Below, one piece after another: positions 55,186 through 63,067 of a DNA stretch of 64,000 nucleotides. Source of the stretch: Niastella koreensis GR20-10 (GTDB taxonomy: Bacteria > Bacteroidota > Bacteroidia > Chitinophagales > Chitinophagaceae); the NCBI RefSeq assembly GCF_000246855.1, contig NC_016609.1, positions 4,972,744-5,036,743 of the forward strand, in the 5' to 3' direction. Every line of letters begins with the position of its first letter. Position 1 is the first letter of the stretch. Below the pieces are notes generated by a model that was not told where the DNA came from, ran no database searches, and saw nothing but the letters and a program-made list of their open reading frames with translations. The position numbers and the translations under genes are program-made.

Positions 55186-57453
55186 CTACTGTTTCAATAG
55201 AGGGAGCAGTTTTTCAGACGTTTGCTCTGCACTCTGTGTAAAACCTTTAGTTTGATCTGCCCCCAATGATCCGGTATTCTGCGTTTTCAATCTGGTAACT
55301 TCCCAAAGCACCGTTCGCTCAACTCCCCCTGGAGCAGTAAAAGCTTTCGGCCCTAACATAAATCCTCCCTCTGAATGAAGGGTCATTGCCTCCCCATATG
55401 TAAATTCGGGGTCATACAATACAGTCCCGCCATTTATTTTCACTTCAGCAGATATACCTTTCTCATGGGCATTTTTAATAATTTCAAACTCTTTTGAATT
55501 TAAAATTGATTTCGTTTGCTTTAAAATGTTGGATTCAACAGCAGTGAGTCTGGGAATTATACCTAATAGTTGGCCCGCTATCTTGCCAGTGACACCGGTT
55601 ATCTGACTTAGCAACAAAGCCCTCGGATCAAAAAGTCGCTTTATAGGATCTCGTTCAATTTCTCCATACATTATATCATTCATCTCAGCATTCCGGCTGT
55701 AGTCATAATATTTGTCTAGATTCTTCCCAAATTCAAAAAACTTATCAGCCTGAATGACATATGCTTCCTGCAAGCCTTCGCCCCGTCCTCCGTACAAACG
55801 CTTATACTCCTCTTCCGGAACTACCCTTGAAGCAAGATACCCTATAACTGCACCATTGTTGTTGAGCAACCATTGTATCTGAAATTGCTTATCCTTGTTG
55901 CCAACTCTAAGAGTAGTTTGATGCCTCTGAATGCTTGCTAATTCCCTTTGATCGAATGCTCCAACACCGTTAATTCCATTCCCTTTGTATCGAAAGTCAG
56001 GTTCAAGTCCATCCAAATCACTTGCGTGAATCGGCATATTTCCTGCAAACTGGTACGGTGAATAATAAGGAAATTTGGAGGACAATGGGTCTACACTCAA
56101 AAACTTTCCCAACCTCGGATCATACACCCGCATCCCATAATCCTGCTGTTTCCCCTCTCCCTTCACCTCATTATCATTTTCTTTTCCATTAAAACCATAT
56201 CTATACCGGTCACCAGCGGGAGTAAGATAAGAACGTCCCGGTTGTAACATCCCAAACGGATAATAATCCTGTGCACTCACAATATCCGGTTCATAATGAT
56301 CGATCAAAGAACTATTCGCAGGAGAAGGTACACCATTTTTTTTATCACTCACTGTGGCCAGCACGTTTCCTAAGTGATTGGTTAGCTCATATTCTTTTTG
56401 CCCCCTTGTTTGAGTCAAACTGTATCCTATGCCCAACAGGGGGATATAATTTATTTCAGATGTTTCATTTTTATAGGTATCATAAACAGCCTGCTCTATA
56501 CTCTTTGCTTCGGGCGAATTCAATTGATTAATCTTTGCCCCAATTGCATTTAGTTGATTGTAGAGTTCTTTAACTTCCTTTTCATTCTGAACATTAACTT
56601 CATTGTACAACAGCGCATTTTGTCGTCTTATTGCAGACAAGGCTCCTTGCCATTGCAGCTCTAACCATCCCCGGTATAACAGAAAAACATCTGTCTTTTC
56701 TTTATTTAAAAGATCATACTTTTCCGGCTGTATGGCTACGCTGTCAATTATTTCAGAAAACCTATTTTGAACGTAAAACTGTCCTGCAGACTTTTTATAC
56801 AGACTAATTTTAGCAACAGCGCTGGTGGGGTCAATGTTATAATATACGGTACTATCCTTTGTTTGTATCATGCTGCCCGCTTGCTCTTTGCTAATTTTAT
56901 AAAGCGGTTCATTTTTCAAACTAAATGGGCTTACACAATTTAGATACATCAATTGCGTAAGAATCTTCTTCCTGATATTTTCTATTGCTATTAATTTTTG
57001 CAATCGGGTCTTGGCTGCCCGCACAGTTTCCACAGCAAACAGTGCCCGATAGTTACCATTCAATTTATCGAACTTTTGTATATCACCATACACCCGATAA
57101 ATATCTTTAGCAGCGGCAATATCAGCCAGATAGTTATCACAAATATTATGATATAATACAAACGGGTCTAGTTGTTTTGAGATTACCTGTTCAAATTCCC
57201 GGTCAATGAGTTTGGTGGAATCAAATAACCGCCCATGACAAGTGAACCAGCATAATGTATGTGTTGCCTGATTTAATACGGCGATATTGATAAACGAGGA
57301 GCCACTGGCACTTCCATAAATATAATAACCGCTTCTTGCAGCAAGGGCGCTTTTCAAAACAGGGTCTACCCTGTTATCCCGCTGAACATCAGTTTGAGTG
57401 AAAGAATAAAGAAAAAGAATTATAAACGGTATAAGCAGCAATAGCTTTTTCAT
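55186..57453 (-). CDS. secreted RHS-core protein with a unique C-terminal domain
   Basis: This 755-residue protein begins with a signal peptide (KKLLLLIPFIILFLYSF, then TQTD). Residues ~20-330 are helical and unrecognised. The RHS-associated core follows: YELTNHLGNVLATVSDKK, IVSAQDYYPFGMLQPGR, YRYGFNGKENDNEVKG, YGMRVYDPRLGKFLSVDPLS and YYSPYQFAGNMPI. The last ~270 residues after the DLDGLEP boundary form a variable domain with AEVKINGGTVLYDPEFTYGEAM and are probably the effector. It lacks the long YD-repeat barrel of full RHS toxins. The small gene at 54964 may protect against it. The start at 57453 begins the signal peptide. Confidence 0.8.
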   Translation of the reverse strand: MKKLLLLIPFIILFLYSFTQTDVQRDNRVDPVLKSALAARSGYYIYGSASGSSFINIAVLNQATHTLCWFTCHGRLFDSTKLIDREFEQVISKQLDPFVLYHNICDNYLADIAAAKDIYRVYGDIQKFDKLNGNYRALFAVETVRAAKTRLQKLIAIENIRKKILTQLMYLNCVSPFSLKNEPLYKISKEQAGSMIQTKDSTVYYNIDPTSAVAKISLYKKSAGQFYVQNRFSEIIDSVAIQPEKYDLLNKEKTDVFLLYRGWLELQWQGALSAIRRQNALLYNEVNVQNEKEVKELYNQLNAIGAKINQLNSPEAKSIEQAVYDTYKNETSEINYIPLLGIGYSLTQTRGQKEYELTNHLGNVLATVSDKKNGVPSPANSSLIDHYEPDIVSAQDYYPFGMLQPGRSYLTPAGDRYRYGFNGKENDNEVKGEGKQQDYGMRVYDPRLGKFLSVDPLSSKFPYYSPYQFAGNMPIHASDLDGLEPDFRYKGNGINGVGAFDQRELASIQRHQTTLRVGNKDKQFQIQWLLNNNGAVIGYLASRVVPEEEYKRLYGGRGEGLQEAYVIQADKFFEFGKNLDKYYDYSRNAEMNDIMYGEIERDPIKRLFDPRALLLSQITGVTGKIAGQLLGIIPRLTAVESNILKQTKSILNSKEFEIIKNAHEKGISAEVKINGGTVLYDPEFTYGEAMTLHSEGGFMLGPKAFTAPGGVERTVLWEVTRLKTQNTGSLGADQTKGFTQSAEQTSEKLLPLLKQ

Positions 57454-57978
57454 AGTAAGGTTATTGAAAGACAAATTAACAACAATAACCTGGTTTAACT
57501 TAAGCTGCTAACACTTTAATAATTCACAAGGAAAAATAGCAGGAAGAAAAGTTGGGAAAATGTGAAAATATTTTCCCAGAAACTTTTTGCCAGGGCATTT
57601 AGAAATACTATTTCTTTTCCTAATTGTCCTATTTGCCTGCACGTTACTTTTTCTTCTTTAGACAGGGTTGTTGCAAAAAAATGAAATAAATCCACTCACC
57701 TCAACATCCAATGCCTCTGCAAGCTCGGCAATGGCTTCCGCTTTAATTCAAATTCATGCAATAATATCCAGGAAAATTATTTCGGATTATTTTCTGGCGA
57801 TAAAAGATCAAACTTAAAGAAGTCTTGAATTTCCACTTGCGAATTAGAAAATGTATTCCGAAAGTTTTTTCAAACTCAGAAGTCGCAAAATTACAAGTGA
57901 CAGAGCATGGAATGGAAAATAGTGTCGAAGAGCACGCACACACACAAGCGGTTTGGCAATATGATTCTATTCCCGGAA
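57454..57978. other. gene-free stretch with an XRE relic
   Basis: No complete gene is present. The middle holds the regulator scrap described next. The right part has AT-rich DNA up to the amidohydrolase stop, with no clear repeat. Confidence 0.55.
57693..57749 (-). pseudogene. fragment of an XRE regulator
   Basis: The minus strand reads AEAIAELAEALDVEVSGF, matching IAKLAEALDVEMFELF of the intact regulator at 34551. Only about 19 codons remain. It is another trace of an element related to the intact one. Confidence 0.7.
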
Positions 57979-59295
57979 TCAGGGTTTATTTACATACACT
58001 TTTCCGCCTTTCATAACAAAATGAACCTGCAGAATAGCATTTATATTTTTATCAAGATCGTTGTCAAGGGCAATGATATCTGCCAGAAATCCCTGCTTTA
58101 AAACACCCAATTGATTGCTCCGGTTTATTTGCCTGGCAGCATTAATGGTTGCAAATTGAAGGATCTGAGATATGGCAACACCGGCCTCATAATAGCCGAT
58201 CAATGTGCGTTTTGAAGGCTCTGCAAATGGCATTTTCAGATCAAGATAGTCATCGGAGCCAAATGCAATAGTCACTCCTTTATTTATTGCTCTTTGCAGG
58301 CGGGTTGCATAGCGCTTGCGAAAACGGGCAATTTGCGATGGTATGGTTGTATCGCCGGGATATGCCATATTACTGTAACGTGCGTATGTAACACTGTCCC
58401 CATCTGTTGGAATTAATATAACCCCCTTTTCAGCCATTAATTCAAGGGTACTATCTTCCACCTGATAACCATGTTCAATGCCATCTACCCCTCCCAGTAT
58501 CGCATTGTAAACCGCTATGTTATTTGTTGCATGCGCGGTTACTCTTATGTTGTAACGGTGCGCTTCCTGTGCTATAGCTTTAATTTCATCAACACGAAGC
58601 ATCGTATTGTTGGGTGTATTATTGGCGTATATTTTTATCACGTTTACACCCTGGTTAATATTTTCTCTTACTGCCTGTACAGCATCATCTACACTTTTTA
58701 TGATCCTGTATTCATCGTTCACCAGTTGTTGATGTTTAAAGATCAAACCTGGCAATTGACCGCCCTCTGTAGATAAACCCTGGCCCGCGCAATTCATGCG
58801 GGGGCCAGGAATCAATCCTTCGTTTATGGCTCTTTGAAGGGCCATATCCGCAAATTGTCCGGAGTTACCTAAATCCTGAACCGACGTTATGCCTGCTTCC
58901 AGATATGCTTTTGCACGTACAGAACCATATATAGCCCGGTAAGCATCTCCATCCATGGATAATACTTTGACCATATCCAATGCCGTAAGTTCGTTATCGG
59001 AGGGATGCAATACCTCCCTGTTCAACAAGTGCGTATGACAATCAATCAGGCCCGGCAAAATGGTATATCGGGACAGATCAATAAGAGGGTAATTTTTTAG
59101 TTCTGCAGCAGTTACTTCTTTGGTTGGTTTTACGGCTTCAATTTTTGATTTATTTACAAGTATCGACATACCTGTTTTAAATTGTCCTGTTTCGCTATCG
59201 AATAGTTTACCTGCTTTTATTAAAAATTTCTGACCATCTTGTGCCTTCAATAAAACCGAAATAAAGACAAAGGCCAATAATAGTATATTTTTCAT
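57979..59295 (-). CDS. secreted amidohydrolase (imidazolonepropionase/prolidase-like)
   Basis: This is a 438-residue metal-dependent hydrolase. A signal peptide ends LLKAQ. The metal-site motif is GLIDCHTHLLN (HxH), then VIKIYANN (a Lys position), TAHATNN and GIEHGYQ (His residues), and FGSDDYLDL (Asp), the standard amidohydrolase order. Close relatives cleave dipeptides or cyclic amides, but the substrate is unassigned. It follows the older element remnant and has a normal, intact frame. Confidence 0.87.
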   Translation of the reverse strand: MKNILLLAFVFISVLLKAQDGQKFLIKAGKLFDSETGQFKTGMSILVNKSKIEAVKPTKEVTAAELKNYPLIDLSRYTILPGLIDCHTHLLNREVLHPSDNELTALDMVKVLSMDGDAYRAIYGSVRAKAYLEAGITSVQDLGNSGQFADMALQRAINEGLIPGPRMNCAGQGLSTEGGQLPGLIFKHQQLVNDEYRIIKSVDDAVQAVRENINQGVNVIKIYANNTPNNTMLRVDEIKAIAQEAHRYNIRVTAHATNNIAVYNAILGGVDGIEHGYQVEDSTLELMAEKGVILIPTDGDSVTYARYSNMAYPGDTTIPSQIARFRKRYATRLQRAINKGVTIAFGSDDYLDLKMPFAEPSKRTLIGYYEAGVAISQILQFATINAARQINRSNQLGVLKQGFLADIIALDNDLDKNINAILQVHFVMKGGKVYVNKP

Positions 59296-59420
59296 AATAA
59301 GATCTACTGATTAAAAATAAGGTGAAAGATAAACTAACTTACTGCACGGAAAGGCTAAATATACATTTATCTAACCATATAAGCTAACCGCATCAAATTC
59401 CCCACAAACCGATTCTAAAG

Positions 59421-59438
59421 TTGTACCGACAGGATCAC
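59421..59438. other. degenerate att-like sequence
   Basis: TTGTACCGACAGGATCAC resembles TTGTATCGACGGGGTCAC at 53981-53998 (15 of 18 match by eye). It may be the outer scar of the older element, or chance. Confidence 0.3.
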
Positions 59439-59513
59439 GAAAACCCTGACGAATTCGGTGGCAGGCTGGTTACTTTGTATATTGCCGGTTAATCGATCAA
59501 TAAACGCGATCTT

Positions 59514-60368
59514 ATGAAACCGGATGCAAGTTTACTTACCTGGATATTTTTTTTTATCGCCAGTATGCTCATCTGCTTCAGGCGAACTACCAAAGCGGGC
59601 TGGCTGGCAGGGCTGGCGGCTTATGTACTGGCTTTAATCAGCGGACAAATAACCATAACCGGCCTGGCCTTTCTGGCATTAACAGGCGCCTTTCTGTTTT
59701 TGGCTGTACGTTATTTATCAGGATATAAACAGGTGGCGGCGCATATCGCTTTTATGGTATGCAGCATACTGCTTTTCATGCATCTGTTGCCGGGGTTTAA
59801 TAACCTGCGCGTATTTGATAAAGTGAGGTTTACTGCTGATGCGGCTGCTTTTACAATGTATCTTAATCTCGACAAACCTTTTGTTGGCCTTATTCTTTTT
59901 ACTTTTTTAGGCAGATCGTTTTATATAGAAAACCGCAGCACCAAACAATTGATTCAGGCAATAGCCATACCGCTGGCAGTAATAATACTTATTTGCCTGG
60001 GGGTTGCACTTTTATTGCATTTTATTTCATTTGAACCCAAATTTCCATCAGGCAGTTGGATATGGATCTTGAATAACCTGTTATTGGTAGCGGTTACTGA
60101 AGAGGCATTTTTCAGGGGGTATTTTCAGGGATATTGGGGAACGCGATTGTTCAGTAAACAGAAATACTATACACCGCTGCTTCTTTCAGCCTTTTTATTC
60201 GGCATCGTTCACACCACGGGAGGACCAGCGCTTATGCTGCTGGCATTTATAGCCGGAACAGGTTATGGCTATGCCTATCACAGAGGTGGTATCATGGCAT
60301 CGGTACTAACTCATTTCACCTTTAACCTGCTTCACTTTTTATTGTTTACGTATCCTATGAGAGGGTGA
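59514..60368 (+). CDS. CPBP-family intramembrane metalloprotease
   Basis: This 284-residue protein has about eight hydrophobic segments. The active-site pair is in VTEEAFFRGY (EExxxR, Glu 196-197), followed by FLFGIVHTTGG with the second-motif His and a final HFTFNLLHFLLF with His. CPBP proteases include CAAX-type and bacteriocin-processing or immunity enzymes. No peptide partner is seen, so the substrate is unknown. Intact. Confidence 0.87.
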   Translation: MKPDASLLTWIFFFIASMLICFRRTTKAGWLAGLAAYVLALISGQITITGLAFLALTGAFLFLAVRYLSGYKQVAAHIAFMVCSILLFMHLLPGFNNLRVFDKVRFTADAAAFTMYLNLDKPFVGLILFTFLGRSFYIENRSTKQLIQAIAIPLAVIILICLGVALLLHFISFEPKFPSGSWIWILNNLLLVAVTEEAFFRGYFQGYWGTRLFSKQKYYTPLLLSAFLFGIVHTTGGPALMLLAFIAGTGYGYAYHRGGIMASVLTHFTFNLLHFLLFTYPMRG

Positions 60369-60435
60369 AACCCATATTATGGGGCTGTCAACCATTCTCA
60401 TTTTTCGTGACTGCCGCCTGCTGGATTATCCGTCA

Positions 60436-60900
60436 TCAGACATTGTAAGATGCGGCTTCCTCAGCGGTAAATCTTTTCCTGAAAGTAAATGCCAAAGGTG
60501 TTTCGCCATTGTTACGCAGGAAATTTAGTTTTTCAACAGCCTCATTCACCGAAGGCTTATGACCTGCAGGAACATACCATAAAACCATATGCATTTCGGA
60601 CATTCGCTCGAACCATTCTTTACGTCTTTTAAAAATTTCAACATGGGCAGACTGATATACATATTGAAATAAGTAATCGGGATGTTCCCAAACCGACATA
60701 TTCACAATGATAAGATCATCGTTGTAAACTTTGATCGTGGTGGCATTATTGCTGTCGTCTTTGAGCCGCCATACAAATCCCTCGCTGTTTTCGGCCAATG
60801 CGTTGATGCGATCTAAATTGGCAACAAATTCGGCCATTACAGAGCTATCGATAGGCGCAAGCATTTTTCCAATATTTATCTGTGCTAAATGAAATTCCAT
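60436..60900 (-). CDS. DUF3291-family protein
   Basis: This 154-residue protein starts MEFHLAQINIGKML and has DRINALAENSEGFVWRLKDD, NMSVWEHPDYLFQYVY and MHMVLWYVPAGHKPSVNEA, matching the DUF3291 (antibiotic-biosynthesis monooxygenase-like) fold. The function is unknown. It is divergent from an HxlR regulator only 44 bp away, a pairing typical of a regulator and its target gene. Confidence 0.8.
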   Translation of the reverse strand: MEFHLAQINIGKMLAPIDSSVMAEFVANLDRINALAENSEGFVWRLKDDSNNATTIKVYNDDLIIVNMSVWEHPDYLFQYVYQSAHVEIFKRRKEWFERMSEMHMVLWYVPAGHKPSVNEAVEKLNFLRNNGETPLAFTFRKRFTAEEAASYNV

Positions 60901-60944
60901 TTTACTGTTATAATTTAGGGTATAAAAATAACTGATGTAAAAGC

Positions 60945-61343
60945 ATGAAACAACAAGTAACGAAAAGGTTACCGGCTAAAAAGTCTACGAGCACAATACC
61001 ACTGGTCCATTGCTCGGTGATTGCCACTTTGAAGCTTTTTTCTACCAAATGGAAGCCTTGTATAATATGTTATCTTGCAAAAAAATCACTGCGCTACAAT
61101 GAGTTGTACAGGATCATTCCAAACATTAGCAGGAAAATGCTTTCGGAACATTTAAAAGAACTGGAAAACGATGAATTAATTGTACGCTGCCAATGCGATA
61201 AGAAAATGCGACGTGTAGAATATAGTTTGTCGCAAAAAGGCGCTTCTTTGTTACCGGTTATAGAACATTTACAGGACTGGGGCTTAGCCAATATAAAAAA
61301 TGTGTTATCTATTCAGGAAATGGTAGCTATCACCATGTCGTAA
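60945..61343 (+). CDS. HxlR-family transcriptional regulator
   Basis: This 132-residue winged-helix regulator has CSVIATLKLFSTKWKPCIICYLAKKSLRYNELYRIIPNISRKML in parts, with HLKELENDELIVR and VEYSLSQKGASLLPVIEHLQDWG. Cysteines in LVHCSV and KPCIICYL could make it thiol-sensitive, as in HypR-type members. It probably controls the divergent DUF3291 gene and itself. Confidence 0.9.
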   Translation: MKQQVTKRLPAKKSTSTIPLVHCSVIATLKLFSTKWKPCIICYLAKKSLRYNELYRIIPNISRKMLSEHLKELENDELIVRCQCDKKMRRVEYSLSQKGASLLPVIEHLQDWGLANIKNVLSIQEMVAITMS

Positions 61344-61406
61344 TGCAAAATAAATTTTTCACCCCGGGGTGATATTTGCCCTAAAAAAGCCACTTACTAT
61401 TAAAAC

Positions 61407-61964
61407 ATGTCACCTATGACGCACACAATGGAACTGGAAGATGTAACGGCGGAAAGAAAGGTCCTTTTTATGCGACTGTACCAACAGGCCTTTCCGCTGG
61501 TGGCAAAATATGTGCAAGCCAGGGGCGGTTCGTTTGAAGAAGCCAAAGATGTTTTTCAGGATGCGCTGGTTATATATTATGAAAAAATCGCTTCTGCAGG
61601 CGTAAGCATACAATTTAGTGAACGTTCGTACATCATTGGCATAGCCAAACATTGCTGGTCGAAGAAAAACAAAGGGAACAACCGGTACACTTCCCTACCC
61701 GATTCATTACAACGTATAGCCATGGAAGAATCTGCAGGCAGCTCATCAGTTGAAAAGTTGTTGGAGCTGCTGAATACGTCCGGTCAAAAATGCATGGAGC
61801 TGTTACGTGCGTTTTATTACGACAACCTTCCCATGCAAAAAATAGCATCGATGTTTGGGTTTTCAGGCGAACGCTCGGCCACCGTGCAGAAATACAAATG
61901 CCTTGAAAAAGTAAGGGATATTGTTAAAAATAAATCGTTGACGTATGAGGACTTCCTTGAATGA
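61407..61964 (+). CDS. ECF-type sigma factor
   Basis: This 185-residue protein has region 2 (FPLVAKYVQARGGSFEEAKDVFQDALVIYYEKI) and region 4 (GQKCMELLRAFYYDNLPMQKIASMFGFSGERSATVQKYKCLEKVR). Region 4 is longer than in the other sigma factors here. The small gene at 61945 overlaps its end by 20 nt and may be its anti-sigma partner. Confidence 0.85.
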   Translation: MSPMTHTMELEDVTAERKVLFMRLYQQAFPLVAKYVQARGGSFEEAKDVFQDALVIYYEKIASAGVSIQFSERSYIIGIAKHCWSKKNKGNNRYTSLPDSLQRIAMEESAGSSSVEKLLELLNTSGQKCMELLRAFYYDNLPMQKIASMFGFSGERSATVQKYKCLEKVRDIVKNKSLTYEDFLE

Positions 61965-62217
61965 CATACAACAGATAGATGATTACCTGTTACAATATGC
62001 CGGAAAAACCGACCGCGCATTATTTGAAGCGCGGCTAATATTGCAACCTGCTTTACAGGAAAACCTGGTGTGGCAACAAAAGACCTATGATATTATAAGA
62101 GAACACAGCCGCCGCCGGTTAAAAGCAGAAATTGAATCGGTACATCAGCACTTATTTACCGAACCAGCGCATATCTCCTTCCGCCACAAGGTCCTTGGCA
62201 TTTTCTTAAAGAAATAA
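61945..62217 (+). CDS. small partner of the ECF sigma factor, possible anti-sigma
   Basis: This 90-residue soluble protein begins MRTSLNDIQQIDDYLLQYAGKTDRALFEARLILQPAL in parts; the helical start resembles the cytoplasmic region of Bacteroidota anti-sigma proteins that ride behind such sigma genes. It has no membrane span, so it would act in the cytoplasm. The 20-nt overlap suggests translational coupling. The function is inferred. Confidence 0.65.
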   Translation: MRTSLNDIQQIDDYLLQYAGKTDRALFEARLILQPALQENLVWQQKTYDIIREHSRRRLKAEIESVHQHLFTEPAHISFRHKVLGIFLKK

Positions 62218-62246
62218 GAACACGTACATAATTTAAAACTAATCAT

Positions 62247-62969
62247 ATGATAAGTATGAAAAGGGATTTTCGTGCCTATGCCGTACATCACCATCGTATA
62301 GGCAGCCAGCATATTGATGGCTTTATAAGCCGTATGGAGAATCGATTTATCCCTAAAGCCATGACACCGTATATCACGGAAGAGCGACAGTTAAACGTTG
62401 CACAAATGGATGTGTTTTCCCGGCTGATGATGGATCGCATTATTTTCCTCGGCGACGCCGTTGACGATAAGATCGCCAACATCATTCAGGCTCAGTTATT
62501 ATTTCTGCAGTCGGCCGATGCCAAACGCGACATTCAGTTGTATATTAATTCTCCCGGTGGTTCTGTATATGCAGGCTTAGGTATTTACGACACCATGCAA
62601 TACATTTCACCTGATGTAGCAACCATTTGTACCGGCACCGCTTTAAGTATGAGCGCCGTATTATTAAGCGCCGGCGCCAGTGGTAAACGTGCGGCATTGA
62701 AACATGCCCGGGTAATGATTCATCAGCCCTCGGGAGGTGTACAGGGCAATGCCTCGGACATAGAGATCACCATGAATGAAATTAAAAAACTACAGGAAGA
62801 ACTGTACTCCATCATTGCCAGGCACAGTGGGCAGCCATATGATAAAGTATATGAAGCCAGCGACCGTGATCACTGGATGAAAGCGCACGAAGCCCGGGCG
62901 TTTGGGATGATAGATGAAGTGTTAGGTGACACGAACGATGTTACAACAAAAGCGCAGGCGGTAGCTTAA
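62247..62969 (+). CDS. clpP: ATP-dependent Clp protease proteolytic subunit
   Basis: This 240-residue serine protease has all three catalytic residues: Ser134 in TALSMSAVLL, His159 in ARVMIHQPSGG and Asp208 in SDRDHWM. Their spacings (25 and 49) equal those of E. coli ClpP. The N-terminus is longer than in typical ClpP and lacks a clear propeptide. An in-frame ATG at 62256 is an alternative start. ClpP forms tetradecamers with ClpX or ClpA. It follows the sigma/partner pair by 29 bp, so it may belong to a stress operon, perhaps as a second ClpP. Confidence 0.93.
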   Translation: MISMKRDFRAYAVHHHRIGSQHIDGFISRMENRFIPKAMTPYITEERQLNVAQMDVFSRLMMDRIIFLGDAVDDKIANIIQAQLLFLQSADAKRDIQLYINSPGGSVYAGLGIYDTMQYISPDVATICTGTALSMSAVLLSAGASGKRAALKHARVMIHQPSGGVQGNASDIEITMNEIKKLQEELYSIIARHSGQPYDKVYEASDRDHWMKAHEARAFGMIDEVLGDTNDVTTKAQAVA

Positions 62970-63013
62970 TGTGCCTATAATTGTTCACCTTCAATAGGCT
63001 TCCCTTCACTGGT

Positions 63014-63053
63014 AAAAAAGGGCAGACACTTTCCTGTGTCTGCCCTTTTTTTA
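63014..63053. terminator. bidirectional rho-independent terminator after clpP
   Basis: AAAAAAGGGCAGACAC pairs with GTGTCTGCCCTTTTTTT around a TTTCCT loop, giving a strong stem with T-runs on both strands. It ends 14 bp before the stop of the convergent gene, so it serves both. Confidence 0.9.
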
Positions 63054-63067
63054 TTATTGCACACTGG

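Larger units (their letters stand above)
53988..57750. mobile_element. remnant of an older related element (outer end uncertain)
   Basis: It begins with the same recombinase end and companion gene as the intact element, then carries a zinc-ribbon gene, an RHS gene and an XRE relic. The far end is not defined. A weak att-like sequence at 59421 would extend it past the amidohydrolase gene. Confidence 0.5.

Noticed and set aside
57743-58101. Three short frames between the XRE relic and the amidohydrolase gene end.
   Set aside because: Weak starts, biased composition, and overlap with the amidohydrolase 3' end; no family match.
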